From Paracerasibacillus soli (GTDB taxonomy: Bacteria > Bacillota > Bacilli > Bacillales > Amphibacillaceae): a stretch of 64,000 nt of DNA. Where the stretch lies: the NCBI RefSeq assembly GCF_034006335.1, contig NZ_JAWDIQ010000003.1. One strand, 5' to 3'. A model generated the notes under the pieces. That model was given only the letters and a program-made list of their open reading frames with translations. It was not told where the DNA came from and searched no databases. Numbering within the stretch: the stretch's first letter is position 1; each line of letters begins with the position of its first letter. The position numbers were made by a program, and so were the translations under genes. Positions 1-9,684 of this stretch are shown here, piece by piece.

Positions 1-740
1 GTGTGCGTTAACCAACACGGAATTTGATCTGTAATAAATTCTGTCGTTTCATATGAGAATCCTTGAGGCTTTTCATCACCTGGTTGTTCCTCAGCTTTTG
101 AATAATCAATGGTATGACTATTTACACGTGGAGGTGTACCTGTTTTAAAACGAACAAGATCAAATCCTAGTTTTTCAAGGTTTTCTGATAGTTTTACAGA
201 AGGACGTTGGTTGTTTGGTCCACTTTCATATTCCAAATCGCCCATCAACACTTTTCCACGCATGAATGTCCCTGTTGTTACAATGACAGCTTCTGCACGA
301 TATTCTGCATGTGTTTCCGTCACAACACCCTTACAAATACCATCTTCAACTATTAATTCATCCACCATTCCTTGACGTAGCGTAATATTCTCTTCAGTTT
401 CAATTAGCTTTTTCATTTCTTTTATATAAATTGGCTTATCTGCCTGTGCTCGCAACGCTTGAACAGCTGGGCCCTTTCGCGTATTTAACATTCGCATTTG
501 AATATATGATTTATCGATTACTTTCCCCATTACACCACCAAGTGCATCTATTTCTCGAACGACAATCCCTTTGGCGGGACCACCTATAGATGGGTTACAT
601 GGCATGTAGGCAATCATATCCAAATTTAAGGTTAACATTAACGTTTTTGCACCCATTCTTGCTGCAGCAAGCCCCGCTTCACAACCAGCGTGCCCTGCAC
701 CGATAACAATGACATCATAATGTCCTGCATGATAACCCAT
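1..740 (-). CDS. mnmG: tRNA uridine-5-carboxymethylaminomethyl modification enzyme MnmG, N-terminal part
   Basis: FAD-binding subunit of the MnmE-MnmG complex, which modifies U34 in the wobble position of certain tRNAs in the cytoplasm. The reverse-strand frame is open from ATG at 740 to the left edge, about 246 residues of a protein that is usually near 630. The N-terminus shows the dinucleotide-binding motif GAGHAGCEAG and the family segments CNPSIGGPAKG and RMLNTRKGPA. It is the first of the leftward mnmG/mnmE group in this sequence reading away from the origin; mnmE lies just upstream. The C-terminal part is outside the window. Identification is secure. Confidence 0.96.
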   Translation of the reverse strand, partial: MGYHAGHYDVIVIGAGHAGCEAGLAAARMGAKTLMLTLNLDMIAYMPCNPSIGGPAKGIVVREIDALGGVMGKVIDKSYIQMRMLNTRKGPAVQALRAQADKPIYIKEMKKLIETEENITLRQGMVDELIVEDGICKGVVTETHAEYRAEAVIVTTGTFMRGKVLMGDLEYESGPNNQRPSVKLSENLEKLGFDLVRFKTGTPPRVNSHTIDYSKAEEQPGDEKPQGFSYETTEFITDQIPCWLTH

Positions 741-815
741 ATTCCTTCATTCCTTTCATTATCATTGTCTATTTTTAGCAGCACTATATTTTTACATAGC
801 TACTGCTATTCCTTT

Positions 816-2189
816 CTACTTTCCAAGGCAAAATTGAGAAAACAATTGGTCAATTAATGCATCACTTGCCGTGTCTCCCACTATTTCACCTAAAAATTCC
901 CACGTACGTGTCACATCTATTTGTACAATATCTAATGGCATACCCATTTCTAAACTTGTCGTCGCATCTTCCAATGCTTGCTTTGCTTGTTTTAACAACT
1001 GGATATGGCGGGCATTAGAAACATATGTCATATCACCTGACTCTATTTCCCCTGCGAAGAACGTATTTGCAATAGCTGTTTCTAACTCTTCAATACCTTT
1101 ATCTTCAATAAGCGAAGTAGTGATCAATGTGCGACCCTCCGCAAGCATATTTACTTCATCTAAATCTAGTTGTTGCTTCAAATCAGTTTTATTTATGATA
1201 ACAATATATTGCAAGCCTGTAATTGCCTCAAATAGCTGCTTATCATCTTCTGTTAAAGGTTCATTATAATTTAACACGAATAAAATTAAATCCGCTTCTT
1301 GTAAAACCTTTCGGGAACGTTCTACCCCAATTTTTTCAACGAGGTCTTCCGTCTCCCTAATACCTGCCGTATCCACCAATTTTAATGGAACGCCTCTGAC
1401 GTTAACATATTCCTCAATGACATCACGTGTTGTGCCTGGCACATCTGTTACAATCGCTTTGTTTTCTTGTACAAGTGCGTTCAACAAGGAAGACTTTCCG
1501 ACGTTTGGCCTACCAATAATCGCGGTCGATAATCCTTCTCTTAATATTTTACCCTGTTTAGCTACACGTAATAACTCCTCGATATGATCATGAACTTCTT
1601 TTGTCTTTTCCCGCATCAATTCATGTGACATTTCCTCTACATCGTCATACTCTGGGTAATCAATATTTACCTCTACATGGGCAATTGTTTCTAATAACTC
1701 CTGTCGATACTTTTGAATTAAACGGGACAATCTACCGTCCATTTGTCCTAACGCGACATTCATTGCCTTATCTGTCTTGGCACGGATTAAATCCATTACT
1801 GCTTCAGCTTGCGATAAATCTATACGCCCATTTAAAAAAGCACGCTTTGTAAATTCACCAGGATCTGCAAGTCGTGCACCATTTGCTAAGGTTAATTCTA
1901 AAATACGATTTACTGCCACTAATCCGCCATGGCAGTTTATTTCTACGACATCTTCTCGCGTGAATGTTTTCGGTGCACGCATGACAGAGACCATCACTTC
2001 ATCCGCAATTTCATTTGTTTCTGTCTACAATTTTCCCATAATGAATCGTATGTGATGCTACATCATACAGACTTTTGCCAGTAAACAATGAATCAGCAAT
2101 TTTTATCGCCTTGGCCCACTTAGTCTCACAATTGAAATTGCTCCCTCACCAATTGGCGTTGATATTGCAACAATTGTATCTGTCTCCAT
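816..2189 (-). CDS. mnmE: tRNA modification GTPase MnmE (two frame breaks near the N-terminus)
   Basis: GTPase partner of MnmG in U34 tRNA modification. The C-terminal 393 residues are in one frame (816-1997): G1 motif GRPNVGKSS, G3 DTAG, G4 NKTD and the terminal CLGK that carries the catalytic cysteine. The N-terminal folate-binding domain is present upstream but in two other frames: METDTIVAISTPIGEGAIS from ATG at 2189, preceded by a strong AGGAGG site, then a segment reading IADSLFTGKSLYDVASH. A lost A near 2120 and a one-base shift near 2025 join all three into about 457 residues, the normal family length (459 in B. subtilis). The breaks look like base-calling errors rather than gene decay. 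Confidence 0.93.
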
Positions 2190-2282
2190 CTCTGCCACCT
2201 CCTTATAAATTTCTTACTCCTACATTTATTTATATAAAAATATTAGTTTATAAATACTACTACTACACTTTCACAACCCGCA

Positions 2283-2475
2283 AACGTTAATTACGGGTGC
2301 TTTCGCTTTTCACTGTCTAGCTCAAACACCCAGCAACTAGCAAACAATTTATCTCGAGGAAAAGGAAGATCAGCTAAAACCGTCACTTTGCGTGACAACG
2401 CTGACCCACCCTGCTTGGCAGGGCGCAATTTGTACGTTGCTAAACGGGTGCTTTCGCTTTTCTTATTTATCCACA
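2283..2475. repeat. Intergenic repeat element with an 18-bp direct repeat
   Basis: The sequence ACGGGTGCTTTCGCTTTT occurs at 2293-2310 and again at 2444-2461, bracketing about 130 bases with short inverted repeats. No credible gene lies in 2190-2645. The short leftward reading frame here has no ribosome binding site or recognisable product. It resembles small non-coding repeats scattered in Bacillales genomes, but I cannot assign a family. Confidence 0.5.
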
Positions 2476-2645
2476 CTTCGTCACTAATTTAATAGAATAC
2501 CACATTTTCATATAAAAATAAACTTATCCACAAGAAGATAATTATAAAATAAAAATTTCCACTTATCAACATGTGAATAAGTGGAAATTCAAGTATTGCA
2601 TGCTATTGTTTTTAGTCCACAGCATTTTTTTCTATGGTGAAGTCT

Positions 2646-3811
2646 TTATGAATTGCCTAACATTAAACGGTGATTTTCAAACATCCGCTTCGCAATTGGA
2701 AATAAGATAATAATAACTAGTACATAGCTTAACATAGCTATCACAAATGCAAGTGATGTTAGCTGTCCGCTAAATGTATCTCTTACAAACAAGAATAGGT
2801 TTAATACTGGTATTAAATAGAGCCAGGTGTTTAACGATTCGCTTATTAAAAATATAACTATAACGGGTATGGACAATGATCCCATGACAGGGCCCATATA
2901 ATACCCTGCCTCTTTGACGGAATTTGCCAACATGCTTAAAATCATTAGTAGAGCTGATATCATAATGGAAAACATAATAATTAACCCTGTACTCATGGCA
3001 ATAAATTGAATTGGATCTCCTACTGCTTCAAAACCAGCCTTTAGGTTAGTTGTAAAATTAATTTCAATGATTAAAACTGCAATACATAACAAACCAGTAA
3101 ATATCCCAATCAATGAAATCGCCGCCCATTTGGCTAATAAAATTTTTATTGGTTTAACAGGTGTAATAAGCAATGCTTCCATCGTTTTCTTTTCTTTCTC
3201 ACCTGCAAAGAGTTCAGTTGCTGATGGATACGCACCATTAGCAATAGCAATTGGAATTAAAATCGGGATTAATATTGCTAGCATAAAGGATGCTACCGCA
3301 TTATCTTTATCTTTTAATGGAACTTCTTCTGTCGCGAATACGTCAACAATTTCCGGATCCATATTAGCTTGTTGAAGCCTATCCTTCAAGATGGCAGACT
3401 CCCACTGGCCAATAGCCGCTTCAATATAAGGTATAACTTCTGAGGATGTTTGACTTCCTGGATCATAAATTAGCTTAATTGATACTGGGTCTGACCCCCT
3501 ATTTTTTCTTGCCAATCTTTATCTACCTGTATCCCGATTTGTACTTCCTTATTTTTTACCTTTTCTTGTAAATCGGTCTGTTTTTCAATCGTTACGCCCG
3601 GAAAGTAAGCTTGTAATTGCTCGATAAACGAATCGCCTACCTCTTTATTTACCGCTATCTCAAAATTACCTTCATTTGGAGCAGCTAGCAACTTATCATA
3701 AAAAAAGGTAAGACCAGTCATTAATATTAATGGGACGACAATTAATAATGTAATACTGCGTCTATCACGTAAGATATCACGTAATTCTTTTGATAAAATG
3801 CGCTTAAACAT
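2646..3811 (-). CDS. natB: NatB-like ABC-2 type permease (one frame break)
   Basis: Membrane component of a two-gene ABC exporter; in B. subtilis NatAB exports sodium ions. The N-terminal part (3470-3811) starts MFKRILSKELRDILRDRRS, has one membrane segment and the start of a large extracytoplasmic loop. The C-terminal part (2646-3515) carries the rest of the loop and five or so membrane segments. The two frames meet near 3490 inside a run of G; adding one G joins them into 388 residues, close to B. subtilis NatB. Its start overlaps the natA stop by 8 bases, so the two are translationally coupled. Ion specificity is inferred from the natRK neighbours. Confidence 0.85.
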
Positions 3812-4551
3812 ATAAATCCCCCCTCACAATTTTTGAGGTAAATAGGTAATTTAAATCCCGGCTATTTTCATTAGCAAATAAAGTCTCAAGTTCCCCTTCA
3901 TAGACGACTTGCCCTTTATGCATCATGATAAGATCATCACAAAGTTGCTCTACCTCATCCATCATGTGCGTAGAGAAAATAATTGTTTTGCCTTCTTCTT
4001 TTAACTGGAAAATGAACTCGCGAAAAACATTAGATGATGTAATATCAAGCCCAGTCGTTGGCTCATCAAATAAAACGATGCTTGGATTATGAATAAGTGT
4101 TCGTGAAATGGCTACTTTTTGCTTCATCCCCTTTGAAAATCCCTCCACCCTACGGTCAAGATATTTACGCATGCCAAATCGCTTCGCCAACATATCAATC
4201 CGGTTTTTCGTGTCATGATTTGACATATTATAGAGACTTGCAAAATACTCTAGATTTTCTCGTGCAGTTAACCGATTATATAAACCTGTCTCCGCCCCAA
4301 ATAAAACCCCCAACGAAGATCTGTACGATTCCTGCTGTTCAAAAATATCCTTACCATTTACTGTAATTTCCCCCTCATCTGGCCTAATTAACGTACATAA
4401 CATTCGCAATAATGTCGTCTTTCCTGCACCATTTTCACCAATCAATCCTACAACATGCCCTTCTTTCACATCTAAAGATACATAATCGATTGCTTTTACT
4501 AATTGCCTTTTATCCTTAAACGCTTAGAGATACATCCGTAAGTTTTATCAT
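3804..4551 (-). CDS. natA: NatA-like ABC transporter ATP-binding protein (two frame breaks near the start)
   Basis: Cytoplasmic ATPase of the NatAB exporter. Walker A reads GENGAGKTT, the signature region is SKGMKQKVAISR and Walker B is IVLFDEPTTGLD, followed by the switch histidine in STHMMDE. The ATG at 4551 gives MIKLTDVS; two lost bases (an A and a T in short runs near 4522-4530) are needed to join this to the long frame, giving about 249 residues, the usual size. It is first in a leftward natA-natB operon and is divergent from the response regulator and kinase genes at 4728-6326. Confidence 0.87.
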
Positions 4552-4727
4552 ATTGTTCACACCCCTTATTTTGTATCCTTATATTGCATTATAAATAGCT
4601 ATCAATTTATAACTACCATCATGTCGTAAAGGATACCTTTTCTGTCGCGAATGGTTCATTTGGATGATTTAATTTAGTATAATGATATGGAAGATTATAA
4701 AAGTTTGTAATACGAAGGGATAGAAAT

Positions 4728-5429
4728 ATGATTAAAGTAGGAATTGTGGATGATCGAATCATTGATCTTGAAAAGTTGGCATTCATCTTATCGATTATTC
4801 CAGATATAGAAATATCCTTTTCTACTACTGATGCAACAGTAGCCTATAATGAAATCCAGAAGGGCGAAATAGACTTACTCATTGCGGATATCGAGATGCC
4901 AGGTATTTCTGGATATGAATTAGCTGACTTTATCCAAACACAGGCATTATTAATAACAGTCATCTTTATTACGGCTAAAAGCGGCTATGCTGTTCATGCC
5001 TTTGAATTAGATGTTCATGATTACATTATGAAGCCATATACGAAAGAAAGATTGATGCAATCATTGGATCGCTTTCGTAATAAACAACAAGCTGTAAATC
5101 TTATTGGTAGATTTATTATTAAGCGTAAAGGTCATATTGATGTGATTATGAAAAGGGATATTATTTTCATTGAACGAACTGGTAGAACAACATCCATTCA
5201 TACGATAAAAGGAGTCTATGAGGCTTATTTAACGATGAATGAGTGTGAGGCAAGTTTACGTGAGAATAACTTCATTCGTTCACACCGATCTTTTATAATA
5301 AATCTCCACTATGTTAACAGCTTTTCAATTTACACAAAAAGGTCTTATCGTGTAACTTTTGATGGTACAAATTGTAAAGCAATGGTAACGAGAGAACAAA
5401 TGGACTACATACAAAAGTATTATTTTTAA
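4728..5429 (+). CDS. natR: LytTR-family response regulator, NatR-like
   Basis: Two-component response regulator of 233 residues. The receiver domain (about 1-120) has the acidic pair near DDR, the phosphoacceptor Asp in LLIADIEMPG and the conserved Lys in IMKPYT. The C-terminal half (about 135-230) is a LytTR DNA-binding domain, with FIRSHRSFIINLHYV typical of that family. It is followed after 15 bases by its likely kinase and sits head-to-head with natAB, as the natKR genes that control natAB do in B. subtilis. The natR name rests on that arrangement. Confidence 0.83.
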   Translation: MIKVGIVDDRIIDLEKLAFILSIIPDIEISFSTTDATVAYNEIQKGEIDLLIADIEMPGISGYELADFIQTQALLITVIFITAKSGYAVHAFELDVHDYIMKPYTKERLMQSLDRFRNKQQAVNLIGRFIIKRKGHIDVIMKRDIIFIERTGRTTSIHTIKGVYEAYLTMNECEASLRENNFIRSHRSFIINLHYVNSFSIYTKRSYRVTFDGTNCKAMVTREQMDYIQKYYF

Positions 5430-5444
5430 AAAAGGATGTTTTAG

Positions 5445-6326
5445 ATGGGTGGATTTTCGGAGATATTTCCATTTTGGGGTTGTGGACTCATTTTATTTGC
5501 TTTAGCTTTAACTATTTTTACATACAAACGGCTACGCTATCCTGTTTTCATCTTACTCCTTACCATTGGTTTGCAAATTCTATGGGCACTTACAGCAATT
5601 TTCACCCGTACACCTATATTAATAGGTGGGTTATTTATACAACTTATTGCTACAACCCTATTTGTAAACGCATTACGTAAGAAACATATGGAAAAGTTAA
5701 CAAAAATAGAAGCGGACTTTATTGCTCAGACAACATTATTACATGAATTACGCCAGCAGAGGCATGACTTCCATCAATATTTTCAGACACTTCAAAATGA
5801 CCGTCAACTTTTAAAAGACGTTGTTCAGACTAAATATAACGATACAAATGAGCTTATTAAAGGCGAGAGTAATACGCTTGCAGCATTCCTTTACACTTTC
5901 AAAGAGAAAGCGGAGAGCAGGCAAATTAAAATCAACTATTCCATTCAAGATGCCTTTTCAAAACTTCCAATCCCCGACTATGATGTTTTATCATTATTAA
6001 GTAATATATTGATAAACGCGCTTGAAGCAAGTGTGGATTATCAACAACTGACAGCGAAACAGGGGGAAATTCATATTAGCTGTCGCAAACAAAGTGGCTT
6101 TTTTATTATGATTTGTAAAAACCATAGCCTTCCACTACCCGGGACTTTATTGGACACGTTATACACGAAAAAGGCATTTTCTACAAAGGGAATGCATCAC
6201 GAAGGACTTGGATCACAACGTATTAACTACTTGGTAGAAAAATACCATGGGTCATTAGACTTTTCTCTTATTGACAACATATTTACATTGAAAGTGAAAA
6301 TCATCGACTTGAAGAATAATGAATAG
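5445..6326 (+). CDS. natK: Sensor histidine kinase with GHKL ATPase domain, NatK-like
   Basis: Membrane-bound sensor kinase of 293 residues, probable partner of the response regulator just upstream. Roughly the first 80 residues hold three hydrophobic membrane segments. A dimerisation and phosphoacceptor helix follows with HELRQQRHDFHQYF, where RHDF is the usual His motif of this class. The GHKL ATPase domain follows, with the N-box in LLSNILINALEAS and a glycine box in MHHEGLGSQRINYLVEKY. The ATG at 5445 follows an AAAGGATG site 15 bases after the regulator gene. The ligand is unknown. Confidence 0.82.
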   Translation: MGGFSEIFPFWGCGLILFALALTIFTYKRLRYPVFILLLTIGLQILWALTAIFTRTPILIGGLFIQLIATTLFVNALRKKHMEKLTKIEADFIAQTTLLHELRQQRHDFHQYFQTLQNDRQLLKDVVQTKYNDTNELIKGESNTLAAFLYTFKEKAESRQIKINYSIQDAFSKLPIPDYDVLSLLSNILINALEASVDYQQLTAKQGEIHISCRKQSGFFIMICKNHSLPLPGTLLDTLYTKKAFSTKGMHHEGLGSQRINYLVEKYHGSLDFSLIDNIFTLKVKIIDLKNNE

Positions 6327-6349
6327 GACGGAGGAACCCGTCCTACGAA

Positions 6350-6511
6350 TTATGCATCACTATTATGGATGTCTCCACCCACTGTTCCCTCTGTATATGC
6401 ATCTGTTGCCTGCTCATGTGTTTCTGCCAATCCTTGTATTACAGCTCCCTTTGATTTTTTATCTTTCGGGTGATAAATCACTTCGCCAACCTTTTTATTT
6501 TCATCATACAT
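6350..6511 (-). CDS. Small YozQ-like protein (DUF4025 type)
   Basis: A 53-residue acidic protein starting MYDENKKVGEV. The segment GLAETHEQATDAYTEGT closely matches what I remember of the DUF4025 family, which includes B. subtilis YozQ (GLATTHEQVSDTYAEGT). An AAAGGAGT site lies nine bases before the ATG at 6511, which is a better start than the longer frame. Function is unknown; it is soluble with no membrane segment or signal peptide. It converges on the kinase gene. Confidence 0.65.
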   Translation of the reverse strand: MYDENKKVGEVIYHPKDKKSKGAVIQGLAETHEQATDAYTEGTVGGDIHNSDA

Positions 6512-6553
6512 GATAGACTTACTCCTTTCCGAGTCCTTTTCTAGAAGGTCCAA

Positions 6554-6781
6554 CTTATACAGCTTCTACAGACCATAGTTGGTGTAAACTGTGAACTAGT
6601 CGCCAGCTTACTTTCTGCCGGCACGGATTCAGCCCCTCACGGAAAGCGCAATGTCTTTTCGTAGCGATGGACAAGAAGAATTATCAGTTACTAAACATTT
6701 GAAGTATATGTGTAACAACACACCTTTACAAAAGCTACCTTCTAGAAAATATATCACACCTTATCCTCCCCCTTCAGACAC
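6554..6781. other. Intergenic stretch without a gene
   Basis: About 230 bases between the small YozQ-like gene and the jag terminator. It contains GC-richer patches near 6600-6660 with short inverted repeats (for example around GCCGGC), but no open frame with a ribosome binding site and no recognisable RNA. Confidence 0.4.
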
Positions 6782-6822
6782 AAAAAAATCCAGGGAATTT
6801 TTGTAAACTCCTTGGACTTTTA
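6782..6822 (-). terminator. Terminator after jag
   Basis: On the reverse strand a TCCAAGG/CCCTGGA stem is followed by a run of seven T, just past the jag stop codon. It would end the leftward rnpA-yidC-jag transcript. Confidence 0.6.
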
Positions 6823-6831
6823 ACAATTTCA

Positions 6832-7452
6832 TTATTTATTTGGCTTAATTACAATATGACGATGTGGTTCATTACCATCTGAATATGTTTCTACATCTTT
6901 CACATTTTGTAACGATGTATGAATGATTTTCCGCTCAAACGCTGGCATTGGTTCTAACGCAACTTTACTATTTGTACGTCTTGCTCGATCAGCCATTCGT
7001 TCCGCTAAAATCTCCAATGTTTCTTTTCTACGCGCACGATAACCTTCTGCATCAACTATCACAGTATAATACTTCCTACCATCTTTATTGATCGCAAGAT
7101 GTGCCAAATATTGAATCGCATTTAAGGTTTGTCCACGTTTTCCGATTAAAAGTGCAATTTTATCACTATTTAATTCATATGTTACATGGTTATCATGCAC
7201 AGTAGTTGTAATTTCTACATCCACACCCATATGACGTGTTACAGTTTTTAAGTAATTTTCTGTTTCAGCAACCATATTTTTCATTAAAATAACTTTTACA
7301 ATTGCCGGCTTTGAGCCAAATACACCTAAAATTCCCCTTTTACCTTCATCGACAATCTCTACTTCAACTTGGTCCCTTGTTGTGCTTAACTGCTCTAAAG
7401 CTGTTTGGACTGCTTCTTCAACTGTTTGTCCACTAGCAGTTATTTGTCTCAC
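6832..7452 (-). CDS. jag: RNA-binding protein Jag / KhpB (EloR)
   Basis: RNA-binding protein of 206 residues that works with the YidC/SpoIIIJ region genes and, in other Firmicutes, with KhpA in cell elongation. The order is an N-terminal Jag domain (MRQITASGQTVEEAV...), a KH domain with LLIGKRGQTLNAIQYLAH at about 110-130, and a C-terminal R3H domain with the R-x3-H pattern in HRHIVIKPNK region. The start is GTG at 7452, which overlaps the yidC stop by four bases (GTGA) and has GGAG upstream, so it is translationally coupled to yidC. Confidence 0.93.
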   Translation of the reverse strand: MRQITASGQTVEEAVQTALEQLSTTRDQVEVEIVDEGKRGILGVFGSKPAIVKVILMKNMVAETENYLKTVTRHMGVDVEITTTVHDNHVTYELNSDKIALLIGKRGQTLNAIQYLAHLAINKDGRKYYTVIVDAEGYRARRKETLEILAERMADRARRTNSKVALEPMPAFERKIIHTSLQNVKDVETYSDGNEPHRHIVIKPNK

Positions 7453-8225
7453 TTTTTGTCTCCTCCAGTACTTGCATCCTTCATCATCGGTTTACGAATG
7501 AACAATGTCTGTGCAACCATAAAGACATTACCTACTACCCAATATAATGCCAAAGCTGCTGGGAACATGATAGCAAATACACCAATCATAATTGGCATCA
7601 TATACAACATTAAGGTCATTTGTGGGTTATTTGCAGCCGGATTACCTGACATCATTAATTTTTGTTGTAGGAAAGTTGCCCCTGCCGCAATAATTGGCAA
7701 AATAAAGTATGGATCCGGTGAACCCATTTGAAACCATAAAAATTCCCCTTGACGAATTGCTTCTGTTCTCATAATTGCTTGATACATCCCAATTAGTATC
7801 GGCATTTGAACTAAGAGTGGTAAACATCCTGCAAGTGGATTTACACCATGCTTTTGGAATAAAGCCATCGTCTCTTGTTGTAATTTTTGTTGCGTATTTG
7901 CATCTTTTGAACTGTATTTCTTTTGTATTTCTTTCAATTCAGGTTGAATATCTTGCATCGCTTTAGAACTTCTAATTTGTTTCACGTTAAGTGGTAACAA
8001 AATTAAACGAATAATGACTGTTACAACAATAATTGACATTCCATAACTGTTCATTAAATCTGCAAAAAAAGTAAGCAATGCAGAAAATGGATAAACAAAA
8101 TATTTATTCCAAAATCCCGTACTTTCTGCCGTTATCGGTGTAAGATTCTGAACGGAAGATGTACAACCCGATAAAAAGACAATTAAACCAATTAATACGA
8201 TAAAAAGTAACCATTTCTTACGCAA
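7449..8225 (-). CDS. yidC: Membrane protein insertase YidC / SpoIIIJ
   Basis: Inserts and folds membrane proteins, alone or with SecYEG; the SpoIIIJ paralogue is also needed for forespore sigma-G activity. The protein has 258 residues. It begins with a lipoprotein signal whose lipobox is LSGC (Cys at about 21), then five membrane segments; the conserved arginine lies in the first of these (VVTVIIRLILLPLNVKQ). PLAGCLPLLVQMPILIGMYQAI is the typical second conserved region, seen here in pieces. Length and context (rnpA upstream, jag overlapping) fit YidC1. Confidence 0.95.
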   Translation of the reverse strand: MRKKWLLFIVLIGLIVFLSGCTSSVQNLTPITAESTGFWNKYFVYPFSALLTFFADLMNSYGMSIIVVTVIIRLILLPLNVKQIRSSKAMQDIQPELKEIQKKYSSKDANTQQKLQQETMALFQKHGVNPLAGCLPLLVQMPILIGMYQAIMRTEAIRQGEFLWFQMGSPDPYFILPIIAAGATFLQQKLMMSGNPAANNPQMTLMLYMMPIMIGVFAIMFPAALALYWVVGNVFMVAQTLFIRKPMMKDASTGGDKK

Positions 8226-8322
8226 ACCTTCTCCTCCTTACAAACCCATCTCAAATTACAATCTAACAAGCATCATATATATGGCTATTCTATATGAAAG
8301 TTACATATTATTCTATATAAAA

Positions 8323-8673
8323 CTATCTCTTATGGAGTAATCGTTCTTTAGACAATAAGTGCGATAAACTTTTTTTGAAATCACGGAGCCCCATTTCCCT
8401 TGTGGGGGTTCTTGCAATCACAATAAAATCATATTCCTGTTTCACATCTTTTTCTAATTCATGAAATGCTTGACGTAAATATCGCTTTATTTGATTGCGT
8501 AATACCGCATTTCCTAGTTTCTTTCCTACAGATAAACCAATACGAAAATGTTCCTGATTTGGTTTATGCAAATAATATAAAACAAGTTGTCTGTTAGCAA
8601 ATGACTTTCCATGTTTAAATATAGTTTGAAAATCCTTATTATCTTTTACACGATATTCCTTTTTCAATGCCAT
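8323..8673 (-). CDS. rnpA: Ribonuclease P protein component
   Basis: Protein subunit of RNase P, which removes the 5' leader of tRNA precursors. It has about 115 residues with the RNR-type signature GNAVLRNQIKRYLRQAF and FRIGLSVGKKLG. The frame can be extended to 8694, but the family starts near the sequence ALKKEYRVKDNKDFQ. The ATG at 8673 directly abuts GAAGGTG, while a TTG at 8667 has better spacing (six bases) and B. subtilis rnpA also starts with TTG; either start is possible. A terminator-like hairpin separates it from rpmH. Confidence 0.94.
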   Translation of the reverse strand: MALKKEYRVKDNKDFQTIFKHGKSFANRQLVLYYLHKPNQEHFRIGLSVGKKLGNAVLRNQIKRYLRQAFHELEKDVKQEYDFIVIARTPTREMGLRDFKKSLSHLLSKERLLHKR

Positions 8674-8750
8674 CACCTTCAAGTCAACAAACATCAGTCT
8701 ACTAACGTTTCATCCCTCATGATATCAACGGTTTCCATTAATATGTATTT

Positions 8751-8783
8751 TGAAAAAAAGACCACTGAAAGGTTCAGTGGTCT
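8751..8783 (-). terminator. Hairpin plus T-run between rpmH and rnpA
   Basis: On the reverse strand a perfect nine-base stem (ACCACTGAA/TTCAGTGGT) with a three-base loop is followed by seven T. It begins at the rpmH stop codon. It should stop or attenuate transcription before rnpA, giving more rpmH than rnpA message. Confidence 0.7.
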
Positions 8784-8916
8784 ATGCAGATAATACTTTT
8801 CTTCCTTTACGACGTCTACGTGCTAACACTTTACGACCATTCTTAGTACTCATACGTGCACGAAAGCCGTGGACTTTTTTTCTTTTACGGTTACTTGGTT
8901 GATATGTTCTTTTCAT
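8782..8916 (-). CDS. rpmH: 50S ribosomal protein L34
   Basis: A 44-residue, very basic ribosomal protein: MKRTYQPSNRKRKKVHGF followed by RARMSTKNGRKVLARRRRKG. This is the standard L34 sequence. ATG at 8916 follows a GGAGG site. It is the first gene of the leftward rpmH-rnpA-yidC-jag group next to oriC; a sigma-A promoter is visible at 8986-9015. Confidence 0.98.
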   Translation of the reverse strand: MKRTYQPSNRKRKKVHGFRARMSTKNGRKVLARRRRKGRKVLSA

Positions 8917-8985
8917 CTATTATTGCACCTCCCTGAGGGATCTCATAAAAAATCCAAAATAAAAAAGCGGTTGACAGTCTTTGTA

Positions 8986-9015
8986 ATTATACTGAATATA
9001 TCACGATGCTGTCAA
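8986..9015 (-). promoter_or_regulatory. Probable sigma-A promoter of rpmH
   Basis: On the reverse strand TTGACA (9010-9015) and TATAAT (8986-8991) are both perfect consensus boxes separated by 18 bases, about 70 bases upstream of the rpmH start. Confidence 0.75.
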
Positions 9016-9120
9016 CTTACTCTTAAAAATATTTTACTAACAGAACAGTTCCTCTTTTTCTCATCATACATATCGCCACTGTATAGGAAAGAATAAATTT
9101 CAAACTAGGAAATCTACCCG

Positions 9121-9490
9121 CTCGATGTACACATTTTTTTCCCAAATTAAACGAAAAAATAAACGAACTACTTATACACCATATTCATTATTCTATCCAC
9201 ATTTCTTGTTCACAACATTTTTTTTATATTTTATATCCACATTCATTATCGACAACTTAATCACAAAATATAGTACTGTGCATAGTTTTTGTCTACAAGG
9301 AGTAGATATTGTGGATAACTGTCGAAAAGACATTGCAAATCCATGAATTATTTGGTATGATTATTGTGTTTTAATCTGTGTAAACTTTTTACTAATAATA
9401 TAGTTATACACAAGATGTGGATAAACTGTGGACATTTATTCACATCCCTGTTCAAAGACTTATCAACATATGTGTGGATACTGATGATAA
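9121..9490. other. oriC, upstream DnaA-box cluster
   Basis: The intergenic region between rpmH and dnaA is AT-rich and holds many DnaA boxes. TGTGGATAA (reverse of the consensus TTATCCACA) is perfect at 9310-9318 and 9416-9424. One-mismatch forms include TTATACACA at 9404-9412, TTATTCACA at 9436-9444, TTATCAACA at 9460-9468, TGTGGATAC at 9473-9481, TTATCGACA at 9246-9254, CTATCCACA at 9193-9201 and ATATCCACA at 9233-9241. This is the incAB-like half of a bipartite Bacillus-type origin. Confidence 0.88.
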
Positions 9491-9684
9491 TTTTATACGT
9501 TAGCGGGCTGCCTTTCCATCTTTTAATAAAAATAGGGAGAGGCTTTTTCATCTATGCATGTTAGAGCCTATCTTTTTTAATCTCTATTAACGCTATGTAA
9601 GGAAACATAAATTTATGACAAGAGTATAAAGAAAAGATAGTTATGAGAAAACTGCTTTTATGATATGAAAGGAGTGAAACCAGT

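Noticed and set aside
3484..3498. GGGTCTGACCC in natB resembling the hairpin at 46704-46765
   Set aside because: Only about 11 bases are shared, it lacks the second arm in natB, and it codes for ordinary residues; probably chance.
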